Source of the DNA: Aquanectria penicillioides | Taxonomy: Eukaryota > Ascomycota > Sordariomycetes > Hypocreales > Nectriaceae | Direction of reading: 5' to 3' | Assembly: GCA_003415625.1 (NCBI GenBank) | Contig: PYIU01000009.1 | Coordinates: 2,356,001 to 2,420,000, forward strand | DNA: 64,000 bases | Shown here: positions 45,829-58,180 of the stretch, in pieces | How positions within the stretch are numbered: position 1 is the stretch's first letter | How the letters are laid out: each line of letters starts with the position of its first letter | Position numbers and translations under genes: made by a program | Notes under the pieces: generated by a model | Database searches by the model: none | What the model was told of the DNA's origin: nothing | What the model saw: only the letters and a program-made list of their open reading frames with translations

Positions 45829-47150
45829 TCAAGGCGAACCGTCTGATTTCGAGACCTCGATAGTGGTGACAGTCGTCTTCTTGATGCCGACGTACTGGCT
45901 GGCCAAGCGATCGAGGCTATCGTCGCTTGATTTGGCTTCCGCCTCGGTCAGGATGGTTGTCTTGTTGGTGATGCCCTGCGGGCTGGCTATGCGGTTGTGA
46001 AGCTCAATCTCATCGACGCGAGCGTTGATGGCCCGCTGGCTGCTGGCCTCATCCGCGACGTCGTCGGCGCCGCGTCGACCGCTGGACAGGGTGTGCCAGT
46101 TGCTGCCGCTTCGGAGAGTGCCGCGGCCGTAGTTGGTGTTGCCAGTAGTGGGAGTCTTTCGGGAACTCGACTTGCCGTAGGTGCTGCCGAGGAAGCGCCT
46201 GAAGATGGGCCGCAAGCAGGGCAAGCTGCCGGCTATGATTCCGACGTTGAGCTCCACGCAGGTCCAGATGGTGATGTTGCGCGAGTCCCAGAGCCAGTCG
46301 CCCAGCTTGCCGTAGTTGGTGACGTATCCCAGCTTGACAAAGGCGGCCGCGCAGGCAAAGACACCGAGTCCGAGAATGCCAATCAAGGTGACTCGGGTCC
46401 GGAAGTGCACGTTGAGGTTCCACAGCATCGGCGTGGGGATGACAATGGCAAACAGCAAGTCGGTCAGGATGTTGAGGGCGGCGTTGGTGTAGGAAAGACC
46501 CTGGAGCGTCGTCTTGGACCAACACGTTGCGTTCACGGTGTGGTCCCACTGGATTCGAATGTCGGTGCACTGGAACACGAGCGTCTACGAGAGTTAGCGA
46601 GGACCCTGGGTATCGGTTTGGTCAACGTACGAAGAAGCACACGATGGTGTAGACGGTCATGAAGATCATGATGGACCAGATGAGAACCCGGTAAAACTTG
46701 GTTGAGGCGATTCGGAGCAGAGAGGACCCGACCGACAGCTTGACGATGCAAATGGCGAACAGGTAGATGGGCTGACTGATAAAGTTCAACTTCATACCAA
46801 CGGCGTAAATGTCCGGGTCGACGTCGCCCACATGTCGTCCTGCGCCATGTGCGATTTGACCAAAGATGACTCCTTGGCCAGCCCACGAAAAGGCCATTGC
46901 CAGGGACATGAACCAATCCTGCAAGAGTCCCCAGGTCAGCATGTGGACGAACGCACAAAAAGCAAAGCAATGTGGGGATCCGGGGGAAACTCACATCCCA
47001 TCCAGTGTTGCGGATGATGAAAATGCGCACGTAGAGGCGAGCAACCAGGATGATTGTCGCCAGCGCGATGATGAAGACGGTCGCGGACAACATGTCCTTG
47101 GCTCCATCCTCGTTGGGGTTCGACGGCAGGACGGCGTCGCGCACATACAT
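45829..47150 (-). CDS. Rhodopsin-like (SAT4/PTH11-type) seven-helix membrane protein
   Basis: Exons 47150-46995, 46918-46631 and 46584-45829 join to 399 aa. The fungal rhodopsin-domain signatures are present: TM helix 1-2 with LATIILVARLYVR, DWFMSLAMAFSW, GMKLNFISQPIYLFAICIVK, SLLRIASTKFYR, FQCTDIRIQWD, CWSKTTLQGLSYTNAALNI, TDLLFAIVIPTPMLWNLN, GVFACAAAFVKLGYV and WTCVELNVGIIAGSLPCLRP. The C-terminal ~120 residues are cytosolic, Ser/Thr/Arg-rich. Members are numerous in moulds; a few are surface sensors (PTH11-like) but this one lacks the CFEM domain. The ATG at 47150 has a good context (GCCACCATG). Confidence 0.9.
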
Positions 47151-48356
47151 GGTGGCGGAGGTCTTGTTGGTTAGTGATGAGTCCCGAACCTTTGGGACAT
47201 TGTGGGAGAGGCGAGGGGCAGGGAATATGAGGAAGATGGATGGGACGAGGACATCTCTTACGCGTGGGGACGAGACCCAGGAACCTGGGAGACGAGACGC
47301 AAGGGGACTATCGAATGTCCAAATCCAGGCGTCCCACACTGGCCAGGCTGGTTCCGGATCAAAACGCCACCAGGCACGGGGCCTCTTCCCCAATGCAAGG
47401 TCGCCGCTACCGCAACGACAGCTCTGCTCCTCTTGGGGCACATGATAGGAAACAAGGCTATTCCATCGCCAAGCGAGCCAGTGTCCATCTGCTAAATTGC
47501 TTCAAGGATAAATGCAGAGGCCAAAAGGAAGACAGCGGGCGGGTGTCATGGCCGTCGTGCCCCCAGATCCAGAGGTCGCCTCTGCTCGCCCTGCGCGCGT
47601 TGGCGTGCAGGAAAAAGGGAGCTTACTGCAGCGCTCGAGAGTGCTCGCATTAGCATAATCAATATCACGGCGACTCTGACGGTTAGATGTGGTACGATGC
47701 GGTGAACCAGAGAAATCCTAGCGGCTCAATTTCATAAAACCTGACGCCGCTCGTCACAAGGGATTATGTTCCAAGGGGTCGAGAGCATATCACGGAGGCG
47801 GTTTATGCCTCTTTCGGCCGATGGAGGGCAGCCCCATCTCGTAAGATACTCCACCCCTGGGCAGAAAACCGCAGAACCGGCGCCCTGGAGGCTGGCCGGG
47901 GGGGTGACATCGGCAGCGGCCAGTCCAGGGCGTCTAGAAGGAGAGACGGGAAATCAGTCGACGAATTCGGCTTGTCCGGGGACGGGAGGTGGTTCGCCGC
48001 ACTGACTGGGCTGCGGTTACCAAGTGCGCCGTCAAGAACTGCGTCGATTGTCGATTGTCGATTGTGTATATCCACGATTTAAACCCGAGAATCCGGGGTC
48101 GACTTTGCGGCCATGGCGAGGTGATGCGATCGACGTGCTGATCCGTCCCATTTTCCAGCCATCGCCTCAGAGATCACTCACAGGGAGCCGTGGCCAGCAC
48201 CCCTTCAGAAATCGACGTGTGAGCAGAGGAAAATCCACTGCGGGACGGAAGACCCTCTGGATCAACATTCCAGCAGCGGCCGACGTCCCCTGCGCTGCTC
48301 TGTGAGATGGGAATGCTAGCCTTGCTCAACCTTAGTGCCGCTGCGGCGATTGTCAA

Positions 48357-48392
48357 TCCCTGCCCTGCCCTGCCCTGTCCTGCCCTGCCCTA
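48357..48392. repeat. TGCCC tandem repeat
   Basis: Six copies of TGCCC with one variant (TGTCC), about 31 bp. Confidence 0.8.
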
Positions 48393-49336
48393 CCTGGGCC
48401 GTGGGGCCTGCGGCTGCCCAAGCCTTGAGTCCTTGACGACGTGCAACTCAGTTGTACGGATCGCGACATTGCCCTGTATTGTCCGTCCTTGGACGGGCAC
48501 CCGATGCTGTTATTAGCATCCGCCCAGGTCGACTCTGCAATGCGGCAGGGAAGTCAACAGTTCGGCCAACACGTGGGGGCAGCTCCGGATCCTGGCCATG
48601 GACCGTTGTGGCCGAATAGAGACAGATGATGGAGTCATGGAGGCGAGACGGCCCAAGGCACCATGTTCCAACTCGGAAGCCAGCCGGCATTCCCCTGACG
48701 GTCCAAGGCCGTAGCGTCAACGCCAGCCCTGCAACGCAAATGCCGGACCCTTGCGCGGTGGAGATTCGTCTGGCCCGCTGCGTCCATGGGCCCATTGCGA
48801 TTGCGTCCCCGATTTCGAATCTGATCTCGTCAAATCTTGTCCAGCTTTGCAAGCAGGCAGTCCCCAGCGGCTCGACTCACAGTCCAGCGCCGCGCCGGTG
48901 GTGGGCCCTCTGTCCCGTTTCGTTTGCCGATGTGCTGGCGCTCTCAGCTGAAGCGGCGGCGCAGTTTCTTGGGCAGCCAACATTGCTGTGCAACAACGCC
49001 CACATTCCGACCCGGGCCACGGTCCTTGTCGACTTCCACCTACTACCTACCTCTGTATGTACCTAGCGGCCTAGCCTGCCCGCAGCCGTTGCCTCTTATT
49101 TCCTGGTCCTCCGGGGTGCGAGGGAGAAGCCAATTTACGTCGACGGTGGCCCATCAATGCATCGTGATGGGTTCCTGTCATGGTCCTTGGCCCATGGCCC
49201 ATGGCCCTTGGCTCCCCCATCGTTCCTATCGACGGAGTAGGGGCCGGCCCTGCACTTTGCGCCGTGCCTCGTCTCTCCATGCTCCTCGGCGGATTCGGGA
49301 GGGCCCATTTCACGTCATGCTTCTATCTCGTCGGGG

Positions 49337-49343
49337 TATATAG
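49337..49343 (+). promoter_or_regulatory. TATA box of the tyrosinase gene
   Basis: TATATAG about 135 bp before the start codon at 49475. Confidence 0.5.
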
Positions 49344-49474
49344 CTCCATGCTCGTCTACTCAACGGTTCTGGTTCCTCACCTTCTTCCCAAGCCAACCAA
49401 GAGGTGTTCGAAACGTGGATCCCTGTAGATCACGTCTCTCCATTGTCTCTCCTTGAATTTGATTGACTGTCAAC

Positions 49475-50810
49475 ATGCGTGCCGGCTTCCTTACCGTCCT
49501 GGCCGCCGCCTCTGGCGTGCTAGCTCTGCCCCAGGACAGCACTTCCACTGCCACCCCCAGCGTTGATTCGTCCTCTCCCGAGGCCACCAACATTGACCAG
49601 CTCTCCGACCTGGCTCAGTCGGCCTTTGACCAGGCCCAGGACCTTGTCGAGGAGGCCCAGAAGCGTGGTAGCACCTGCAGCTGGAGCAACGTCCGCATTC
49701 GACGCGAGTGGTGAGTTTTCTCCCCGACCCGCCCTCAACCGCGTGGTAGGGTAACAACACTGACACCCTGCAGGAACACCCTCTCGAAGAAGGAGAGAAA
49801 GGCGTACGTCGACGCCGTCAAGTGCATCCAGTCCAAGCCTGCCTTGACTCCTTCGTCTGCCGCTCCTGGCGCGAAGACCCGCTTCGACGACTTCGTTGCC
49901 ACTCACATCAACCAGACCCTGGCCATCCACTACACGGGTAACTTCCTCGTCTGGCACAGGTACTTCACCTGGCTCTACGAGGAGGCGCTCCGCACCGAGT
50001 GCGGCTACACAGGCACCCAGCCCGTGAGTAGCCCCAAGCCTTCGTGCCACAACTCGCTAACAATATCCAGTACTGGGACTGGTCCATCACTGCCATCACC
50101 GGCTTGAACACGTCGTCCATCTTCGATGGCAGCGAGTACTCCATGGGTACCGATGGTGCTTACATTGCCGGCCAGGACGACATCATCCTCGGTGCCTCTA
50201 CCGGCCTCCCCCCCATCTACCTCCCCGCCGGCTCCGGTGGTGGTTGCGTCAAGTCTGGCCCCTTTGCCGACATGACCGTCAACCTGGGCCCTGCCGCCCT
50301 GGACCTCCCCGGAGGCGTTTCCTCCTCCGTGACCAACCCCCTGGCATGGAACCCTCGCTGCTTGAAGCGAGATCTCAGCAACGCTGTCAACACCCGATAC
50401 GCCAACGCCACCTCCGTTCTCCGGAACATTCTCAAGCCCCAGAACGTCTACGACTTCCAGATGATGATGCAGGGTGTTCCTGGCGGCGGCGACATTGGCA
50501 TCCACGGTGGCGGCCACTACTCCTTCGGTGGTGACCCCGGCCGAGACGTCTACACCTCGCCCGGCGAACCTGCCTTTTACCTGCACCACTCCATGATCGA
50601 CCGGGTCTGGTGGATCTGGCAGATGCTTAGCCCCAAGGAGCGCCAGTACGGCAGCTCTGCCCTCATCGGCACCAACACCTTCCTGGACCTCCCCCCAGTG
50701 CCAACACCACCTTTGACGACTATGTCGAGTACGGCTGGGCTGGACAGAAGCGCCAGATCAAGGACCTCATGAGCACCCTCTCTGGTCCTTTCTGCTACGT
50801 TTACCTGTAA
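49475..50810 (+). CDS. Secreted tyrosinase, C-terminus frameshifted
   Basis: Exons 49475-49710, 49774-50023 and from 50071. A signal peptide (ending VLALP) leads into a Ser/Thr/Asp-rich pro-region with a KR site. Type-3 copper ligands are visible: CuA His in ATHINQ, AIHYTGNF and VWHRYF; CuB in IHGGGHYSF and FYLHHSMIDRVWW. YWDWS is also typical. The enzyme oxidises phenols to quinones outside the cell. As written, the frame leaves the family sequence at a run of six C (50691-50696) and ends at 50772 with an unrelated 25-residue tail. In the +1 frame the normal end continues (TFDDYVEYGWAGQKR, GPFCYVYL) to a stop at 50808-50810. Either a real one-base loss or a sequence error. The copper core is complete in both cases; there is no long C-terminal lid domain. 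Confidence 0.92.
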
Positions 50811-53800
50811 ATCTGTAACATACAACTGGATTCAAATCCTAGTATATAGTCTAATATTCTTAGGCCATGTGCCTTTTATTTTAACGACATATGATGATGG
50901 AGTCGAAATACAAGTTTTAACTCAGCCTGTTCCCCTCTTCTCTTTGCCTCCTCTCTGCGCCTTGTTTCCCCTCTCTACCCCTCAATTCTCGTCTGATTCT
51001 CTATGTGTTCCATGCAGCTGCTCTGCACCTTCGATGACAATCCCGTGGCACCATCCTCTTTTCCTCCATCCTTGCGACATTGCCACTTCGCTTCCAGCCT
51101 TACCTCTTCAAGCTTGGACATGTTACATTGGGGCGACGACTCAACACGGCCCCACTCGCCCAGATTCCTAGCGCCGCTGGTCGGTTCCTTAGCCCGCAGA
51201 CGACCAGCGCAACCCCGGCCGAGGAATACAGGGGCCATTCCCAGGCAACCGAGATGCGATGGGCGGATGAGATGCGGCACTGACTGTCTGATGGACATGG
51301 GTCCTGGCATTTCTTTGCTTCGGTTACGAACCCCTGACTCGATTTCCCCAAGGTTGCGTAGTATATTCAGGTATCAGGCCAGATGGACCCTGGGCCGGGC
51401 GAGCTTTTCTGGTAGGGACCATTCTCAATTGAGAGATCTGATGCTACCCTGAGGGTGATCTAGACTCGTCCCATGCCCTGGGCTGTGAGAAATGTCAGGG
51501 TCCCTGAGTAATGGAAAATTCAAAAACGTCAAACATCCGGGAAGCCAAGGCGACCGACCAGAAATATGCGAGCCAATTGATCCCTATCCCTGCGTCGTTC
51601 CTTGGTGTTTTCCACCGTAGTCGTACTCGCTAGTGCCATTTGCATGCCCGGTCAGAGCCCGAAGCTTCCAAGCATCCCAACCGCTGCCCATGCCAACCAA
51701 CACGGCCAACACGATGCTACAGAAATTCGTGCTAGGAGAATATCATCCCTTCTTGTCCCACATTCCACGTGTGTGGCAACCGCCATTATCCAGATGAGGA
51801 AGGATGAGTGAAAATCAATCAATGTGACAGCCTCAAATCCCCTCAATGCACACCCGGAGCCTGGAGACACGTGGAAATTCGGAGGAAAGTCAGCACTGAT
51901 GGAGTGTACCAAACAGACGGTTATCGAATGCCAAGAAGCATTGCCAGCACTGTTGAATGTACATAGTCCGAAAAGCGTCCGTTATTTCCGGTCGGGCACT
52001 CAATCGACTCCCCGGTCAGTACGAGTGTGCCAGGTATAAGCGGGATAATAAGTCATTTTTGAATGACTCGCCGCCCGAGTTTTCATCCCGTTCCGCTCGA
52101 AAGCATGTGAAGATGCCCGCACTCCGTACACAGTGATCATCAATGGCCATTGTCGAATCTTGCTTTTCTTCGGGCGCCCACCTCCGCACTTGGCCAGCCA
52201 GAGGGCTGAGCCTCCACGTAAATCGTGCAATTAGAGTGTTTCAACGTTGGGCCGCTCTATTGCCTTGAGCGCCGGCGTCTTATGCCCCATTTCGTGTCAA
52301 ACTAGTATCCTGGTCTGCTTCGGAGCTGATGCTCTGCCGCATTTTAGGCCTGCGCTAACTTCACCTAGCCCTAGGTGCTAGAACATGATCCTCTCCTAGC
52401 CTGCTGTGGCTTTCTTCAAGCTTCTCCTTAAGAATGTAACTTGTCTTCTGTGGATCCTTGCCTCGCTATCTTTTGCTACCGTGCCATTGGCTGATTCGGC
52501 CCGCGTTCCAGCCTCGTCGAGTAACCGTCTCGGCATCCTTCGGTATGTTTATTGCCTCTTAGTCAGACGTTGAACATGGGCCTACAGATACTTTGACGCC
52601 AAACAAGTCCTCCAACGAGTTCACAGGAGTGACATTGGAGGCTGAAAGACCGGTTCGTCAGTGTTGCCGCTCTAGTTCAAGCCCCCAAAGGCGTGTTTCG
52701 ATTGCCGGGTCTGGCTGCCGCTGGTCACCAACTCGCGGATGTATTCCGCGATCGATCAGGGCGGAATATTTCGAGAATCGCAATCATGCCAAGCTCGGAG
52801 AAAACATTACCACAGTCCTGGATCTTTTCCGCCCAAAGTCTCATTATTTCCATGTCCCGCGCTTGCCTGTTACGCTAATGCCGTCGAATCTAGCTAGCCA
52901 GACTTGCTTTTGCCGCGACGCTGCCAAGTGCGTTCTAATTGCAACGGCCCCTGCACGGCCTTTTCAGGCTTGTTCAGGCTTGCTCAAGCTTGTTCAAGCT
53001 TGTTCAAGCTTGTTCAGTCCTGGTTGGGATCTTTCCTCCGCCTTCAACTGGCGCTACTGCACGGAGGATCCTTGGAGTGATTAAACTCCATACATACATT
53101 TGGCCTGCACTCCCACTTCCCGGAACTTAATTATGACATCGTCACGCGTCCCGGTCATCACTCGGGTGCTTCGGTCGACAAGTCGGGTATCCCTTGCCGA
53201 TCTTGATGGCCCCTGAGAAACCTCAGCAGATGCGATTGATAATGCTGAGAGAGCTCAAACCTGGACGTTCGGGTGTCTTGCGTCAAATCCTTGTTCCTTT
53301 CAAAGCCGGCAGTCCAAATTCTAAGACATTCTACGCCTCGTGTCCTGACTTGATCGAGGTCTATCGAATTGGCTACCGGACTAGGCTCTGAGCAGACTTC
53401 TTGCATCGATGAATCTGCGGCTAAAATAACCACGCCGGGGATCTCTTGGCCGATGCTTGGCCGGCTGCGCTAGCCCCAAATGTGTCATTACAGCCAAGCA
53501 TAATTATACTCGCCTGGTACAGTAGGATAACCGTCGTCAGCTATTGCCCCTTTCCCCGCCTTGTTTCCTGAATCTAACCCAAGAGTGACGAGTTGCTAAC
53601 CGATTCAGTCGCCAAATCCGACCTCGATCCTGGCGTGCTGGCTTGCGTCACCGTTATTAGGCGAATTGATTCCTGCGGCCGTAGCAGGCGGCCGTAATAG
53701 GCCGTCGTGGACCGATTCGGTTCATCGTACTGACATGATCTTCATGGCCTGCAATGCATCAAGGCAGGGAGGGACTCGCGGGATCAAACATTGAATTAAT

Positions 53801-54030
53801 GCCATTACACTATTGACTCGCTTGAGCCATCTAATTCTAGACAAAAAATGACAAGAGTAGTTCTGTTGACGGGGATATCCCGGTTGCAGCGTCACAAGGA
53901 CACAATGCGACCCGACCTCAACTCGATTATCAACGTCTGCCCACATCTAAGTTTGTCCCATGTCATGTCTGAGATTTGCGTTGGTTTAGTAAGGCTGGAG
54001 AATCAGGCCATCCGAGGGGAACCTTGGGGC
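50811..54030. other. Gene-free stretch, 3.2 kb
   Basis: No gene could be supported. A frame of 163 aa at 52593-53084 runs through the 10-bp tandem repeat and looks non-coding. Other short frames have no domain. Confidence 0.55.
52961..53017. repeat. 10-bp tandem repeat, about 5.5 copies
   Basis: Units of TTGTTCAAGC type (variants TTCAGGCT and TGCTCAAGCT) repeat from 52961 to 53017. Unit of ten bases, so frame is not kept. Confidence 0.85.
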
Positions 54031-55713
54031 CTAAATCAAAGGCACCGTTTCCATTGCGTACTCATACGCTGGCTTATCAGGTTCACATTCGGCTCCAACC
54101 TTGGGAAGGGTTCCATCGTGGAAGTATTTGCTGATTGCATCTGTCGTGCACGTGGAATGATGACCCATGCAAGCATGCTGTTCGCGTTAGTACATGTATT
54201 CAATCAAGACCTCAGCACTTACCCCGTATCCTTTGTGGACCAGGAATCCACTTCCCTTGAATCCGATTGATGATTCGTAGGCGCCGCTCAAAGGCGTAAT
54301 GGGGTCGTATGGGCTGTTGACGAACATGACGGGGTTCTTGGTGCGGATGTTTCTAAAGTCGCCCTTGTACCGCTCTGCTGCCTCCAGCTTCCATTGAGCA
54401 CATTGCCACGTCTGCGGCCCGAACCCGTCGGCAAACATTCCCTGGACTGCCTGTGCCTTGACGAGGGTGTACATGTCTTCAGGCTTATCTGCACGAAACT
54501 CGCCGTCGGCGCAGGCAATTGCAAAAAACGGGAGATGGGCGCTCTCTGGCGCAAGGGAAACGTTTTCGTCAAAGAACGTCCAGTTACGGTGGAGCGCTTG
54601 TTCAACGACGGCAATGACTTGAGGGAGAAACTGCGGAAAGTACAGCTTGGTCAGAAGGAGAAACTTGAGCTTGACGCTGATGATGTCGGTTTTGACAGTG
54701 TTCTGGTTAAGAAGCTCTTGAATTGAGTCGGCGAACGCGGCTGACAAGGTGTCTGGGGTGGTATTGACCCCGAGATAGTCGGCCAATGGACACACTTTTG
54801 GTCCGATATCGATGCACTCCTTGAAAGCCTGGCTGAGAACAACATCTGTGTCGCGGGTTGGCGTAAGCCAACGCCCTGAATTATAATCTTGGATAAGTTC
54901 AACGCTGTCGAGGAGCATCCGGCCAACACGGTCGGGAAACATGGCAGCAAAGGTTTGTCCGAGGATGGTGCCGTAGGAGATTCCCCAGTACCTGAGGAGG
55001 CCGTCTTCGCCCAGAGCGTCGACGATCCGAAGCAGATCTCGTGCCACAAACGCCGTTGCGAAGAAACGACCCGTCTTCTGCAGGTCGCGCTGACACGCCT
55101 CGGCAACCTCTTTGTGCAACTCCCACGTTGCCTTCAAGATTTCATAAGGATCATCCTGTGGCAGCACTACCGTTACATCGCTCCGACGAGACAGAGACTT
55201 TGGGATTTTCGACAGGTCGCATTTTGCAGGAATCGTGAAGCCAGTTCCTCTGTCCTCGTTAGTTGCGTCGACACACCAGAGTGACACTTACCTAGGATCG
55301 AATCCGATGACATCCCAATCACCTCCGAGAGCCCTACGCCATTAGCAATGTTCCCGAGCCTTAGAATATCCTTACTGTTGGTATTGGCTGCCAGAGGTAG
55401 CTATAAACTCGACCCCGGAGCCACCAGGTCCGCCTGGGTTGAAGAGAACGCTCCCTTTGGAGGGTGTCTTGGTTGCCTTGATCTTGACCAATTGGAGCGG
55501 CAACGGCTCGGAATGGGGGTTGGTGTAGTCAAGGGGTACCTCGAGGGTTGCACAATAAAGAGGAACCTTGATTGCATCTCGGATTTCGTCTGATAGAAAG
55601 TCTAGGTTGCAGGGTTCCCAGGATAAGACATAGTCTTTGGCGCTTCTGTCATGTGGCAACGCATTTGCGACGCCACTTGAAAGGGCAAAAAGAACAAAAC
55701 TAATTGGCAACAT
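54031..55713 (-). CDS. Secreted S33 tripeptidyl aminopeptidase-type alpha/beta hydrolase
   Basis: Exons 55713-55376, 55333-55292 (only 42 nt), 55249-54223 and 54177-54031 join in frame to 517 aa. A signal peptide (ending VANALP) is followed by the family features: VPLDYTNP, FNPGGPGGSG (oxyanion region), DWDVIGFDPRGTGF, and nucleophile elbow WGISYGTILG with the catalytic Ser. Asp and His of the triad are in the C-terminal TAP-like domain, around VNSPYDPITPLSGA and after GYGH. The C-terminal region is closed by a Cys-rich segment and a short end. It would remove N-terminal tri- or dipeptides from extracellular peptides. The tiny second exon supplies the DPRG segment, so the model depends on it. 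Confidence 0.92.
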
Positions 55714-55773
55714 TGAAGTGAGAAGAAGTTGAGTGTTGTTGATGTTACTGTACGCATTTAGGCTCCAAGCCTG

Positions 55774-55781
55774 TTTATATA
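55774..55781 (-). promoter_or_regulatory. TATA box of the S33 peptidase gene
   Basis: TATATAAA on the minus strand, about 61 bp before the start codon. Confidence 0.5.
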
Positions 55782-57029
55782 GCTGGACACGTACAGCCCG
55801 TGAGGCATTGTGACCAAGTGTAGAACTTGCATCATGGCTTGAGCTGCGCCAGTCAGGATGTCACCCCCAGCCGCAGTGCATCATGGCTGACATCACATGC
55901 GTACATTTGCAAAGTGCAGACAAAGTGAGAATATACAGACTAGCGGTGCTACATCTTCCGGTTAGGCAGATTGTGTTCCTCGATTATGGCATCCTTGAGC
56001 AGACTCGATCTGTGTCTGGCTGACTGATGCCGTTTGAGTACAGGGTTCAATTCCATACGAACTCTGGAGTATGGAGCCGTGTGAGTCTGTGGCGTTGCTA
56101 TACCGTAGTAGAGCCAAGCTGGCCCTCCCCTCATACCGGCCAGCGCTGGCAACGGTAGCACTGCAGCCTGTTCCGAGTGATGCTGTCAAGCCACACCAGC
56201 CCTCAGTTCAGTGTCCAATGATTTGCGTGCTGTGCCATCCTCCACCAGCCCCGCCAATCTTGGTTGGAAGTGAGGCCATAGCACGCCACCATAATACACT
56301 TGAGGTGACCGAGAATTGCCCATCGGTCAGATCCTCATCCGCTACGCTTCATTAATTTACGATATCCGAGGGGAAGCGACGTGAGTATGTAGCGGTCAAC
56401 TCTCACGTAAGGACATATGCTCGGGTGGAAGTTATCCTACTGGCCCTCAGTCGCTAAGCGAGATCCATGGATGTCTGTCTGCCGGCATGGTCACCATCTG
56501 CCGAAGTCTAGTGGAACGTCTCATTATAGTTATTGGGCATGGCTTAGCAGCATGAGGTTGACTTCGTCGGTGGTAGGCTGAGGTTAATCTATAAATAGTT
56601 CGGCGGGGAACCCGGAACTGCAATGCATCAGCGGTCAGACTCTTCTTCTGTTATCCAATCGGAGGAGTATCCTATCAACCTATGAGCGGCTTCCTATTAG
56701 CTTTGGACAGAACGTGGCTGATGATCTATGAGGCCAGGGAAGGCTTGCGTTGACATAGAATTCACGTGGCTTCTTCTGGTACTTGATGATTTAAGAATCT
56801 ACTCATATTGGAAGTTCTAAACACCACCTAATACGAACTATTTCAACCCGGTTATATGACCCTGCCGCTCAACTAAGGTAGGCCCAGCTAAATCAGTAAT
56901 CTGCGTACCGCTATAGTTCCAGGAATGGCACCTTGTCGCCGGTTAAGTTGAAATTCGAAACATCGGAGATGTACATTTGATATGGATCGATAGGTCCAGG
57001 AAAGAGTGCATGGAATGTTAGTCCCTGAG
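55782..57029. other. Gene-free stretch, 1.2 kb
   Basis: Short frames only; no repeat or motif was seen. Confidence 0.55.
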
Positions 57030-58180
57030 CTATCGCTGTCCTTCGACGCTCAAAACGAACCCAACCTCCTTCAACCGTTCAATATACCGCGTGCCCAAGG
57101 TAGACGGCGTAAGCAAGCCAGCCTCAGGTGCCTCTTTGAGCTTAGAAAGGTCATTGATCGTTGCCGCGGCTTCAACAGCCAGAATAGCCGTCATGTCAAC
57201 CAATGCGCTGTTATATCCAAAAGACACGACTCCTCTAGGCTACCATCTATGTATCCAACGGCCCTCCATTCGGCACTTTCAACTTTCCAGCTTTCTTCTC
57301 TGTCTAGGCCGGATCCTGGGCTGAATGATTTTCCTCGACAAAGGAACGAAACCACAGAATGCAAAGCAGCAAGACTCCAAGCTTAGTCATGGCGTGGATA
57401 AGTGCTGAGGACATGAAACCAGAAATCCTAATGTCCTCTTGGATTGCAAAGCCTGCGCCATGCGTCCGAGGATCCAACCCAGCAGAGCGCTGGATCGGAC
57501 TGATTGCCCCAAGCAACAAAAGACATTCCCAGATGACCCAGTAGCCTAGCTTGAAGTTTCTAGGACCGGGGAATTGGTGATAATACCTACGAGTTCCCAT
57601 CCAGCCATCCGCCAACGCTCACCCCAGTCGAGAACTGTATGCAAAGAACCGCCCTGCACCCCAAGCATGTTAAGCTTCCCTGAGCAAACAACCTCGAATG
57701 CTTTTAGCCCATGGTCTTAGAGATGGCGCGCAATGAGCTAAGCCACGAAATCAGAAGGAGAGCTTGATCCCGAGATGGCCGGGGTAATGATTGCACCCGA
57801 CTGTCTCGCCACCTCGTGGAAATTGCGAATCATTTCAACTTACGCAGTCTCGGTACTAAAATCGACGTAATGGCTTCCATTCCGAGCACGAGATTTTACT
57901 ACAGGCGTGCCGTAACGATCCAATGCCGTTGATGAGTACGTTCGTGTTGCGGATGAGTGGATCTAGATCTTCCGCCTCCAAATCAGGAATGACATGAATA
58001 GAAGGCGGCTCTTGTCGGACTGGGTTGATTGGATTGAGGCCTTGTCGCAGAGACTCGAGCTTGGATGCACAGCAACCAGCGATACACCACTTATGGTTAT
58101 TGGCAAGGTTTTAGCAATGTGCTCAGCGCATATGGTTACCATCTACTGTCGCTCCGAGGACAGTGATGTCGTACAGTCAT
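57030..58180 (-). pseudogene. Broken saccharopine-dehydrogenase-like (trans-enoyl-reductase-type) gene
   Basis: Read from 58180 downward, the three frames give in order: YDITVLGAT (Rossmann start, where GATGYTG is usual), AEHIAKTLP, CASKLESLRQGL, EAEDLDPLIRNTNVLINGIG, DRYGTPVVK, ARNGSHYVDFSTETA, FHEVARQSGAIITPAISG and SPSDFVA, then a stop where Trp is expected, then GAGFAIQEDIRISGFMSSAL, a hydrophobic helix, and near the end ILAVEAAATI and LTPSTLGTRYIERLKEVGF. This is the order of the fungal saccharopine reductase-like membrane proteins also called trans-acting enoyl reductases. TAG replaces TGG near 57740; several frameshifts lie near 58155, 58060 and 57900. It ends at 57030 with a normal family C-terminus, so it decayed in place rather than being cut. 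Confidence 0.82.

Larger units (their letters stand above)
47151..49474. other. Gene-free GC-rich stretch, 2.3 kb
   Basis: Long overlapping frames exist on both strands but without domains or signal peptides. It holds a (TGCCC)n repeat at about 48361 and the tyrosinase promoter with TATATAG at 49337-49343. Confidence 0.5.

Noticed and set aside
48600..49440. Frames of 130-170 residues before the tyrosinase
   Set aside because: They overlap on both strands, lack domains and include the tyrosinase promoter with its TATA box.
52593..53084. Frame of 163 residues
   Set aside because: It runs through a 10-bp tandem repeat, which breaks any conserved reading, and resembles no protein.
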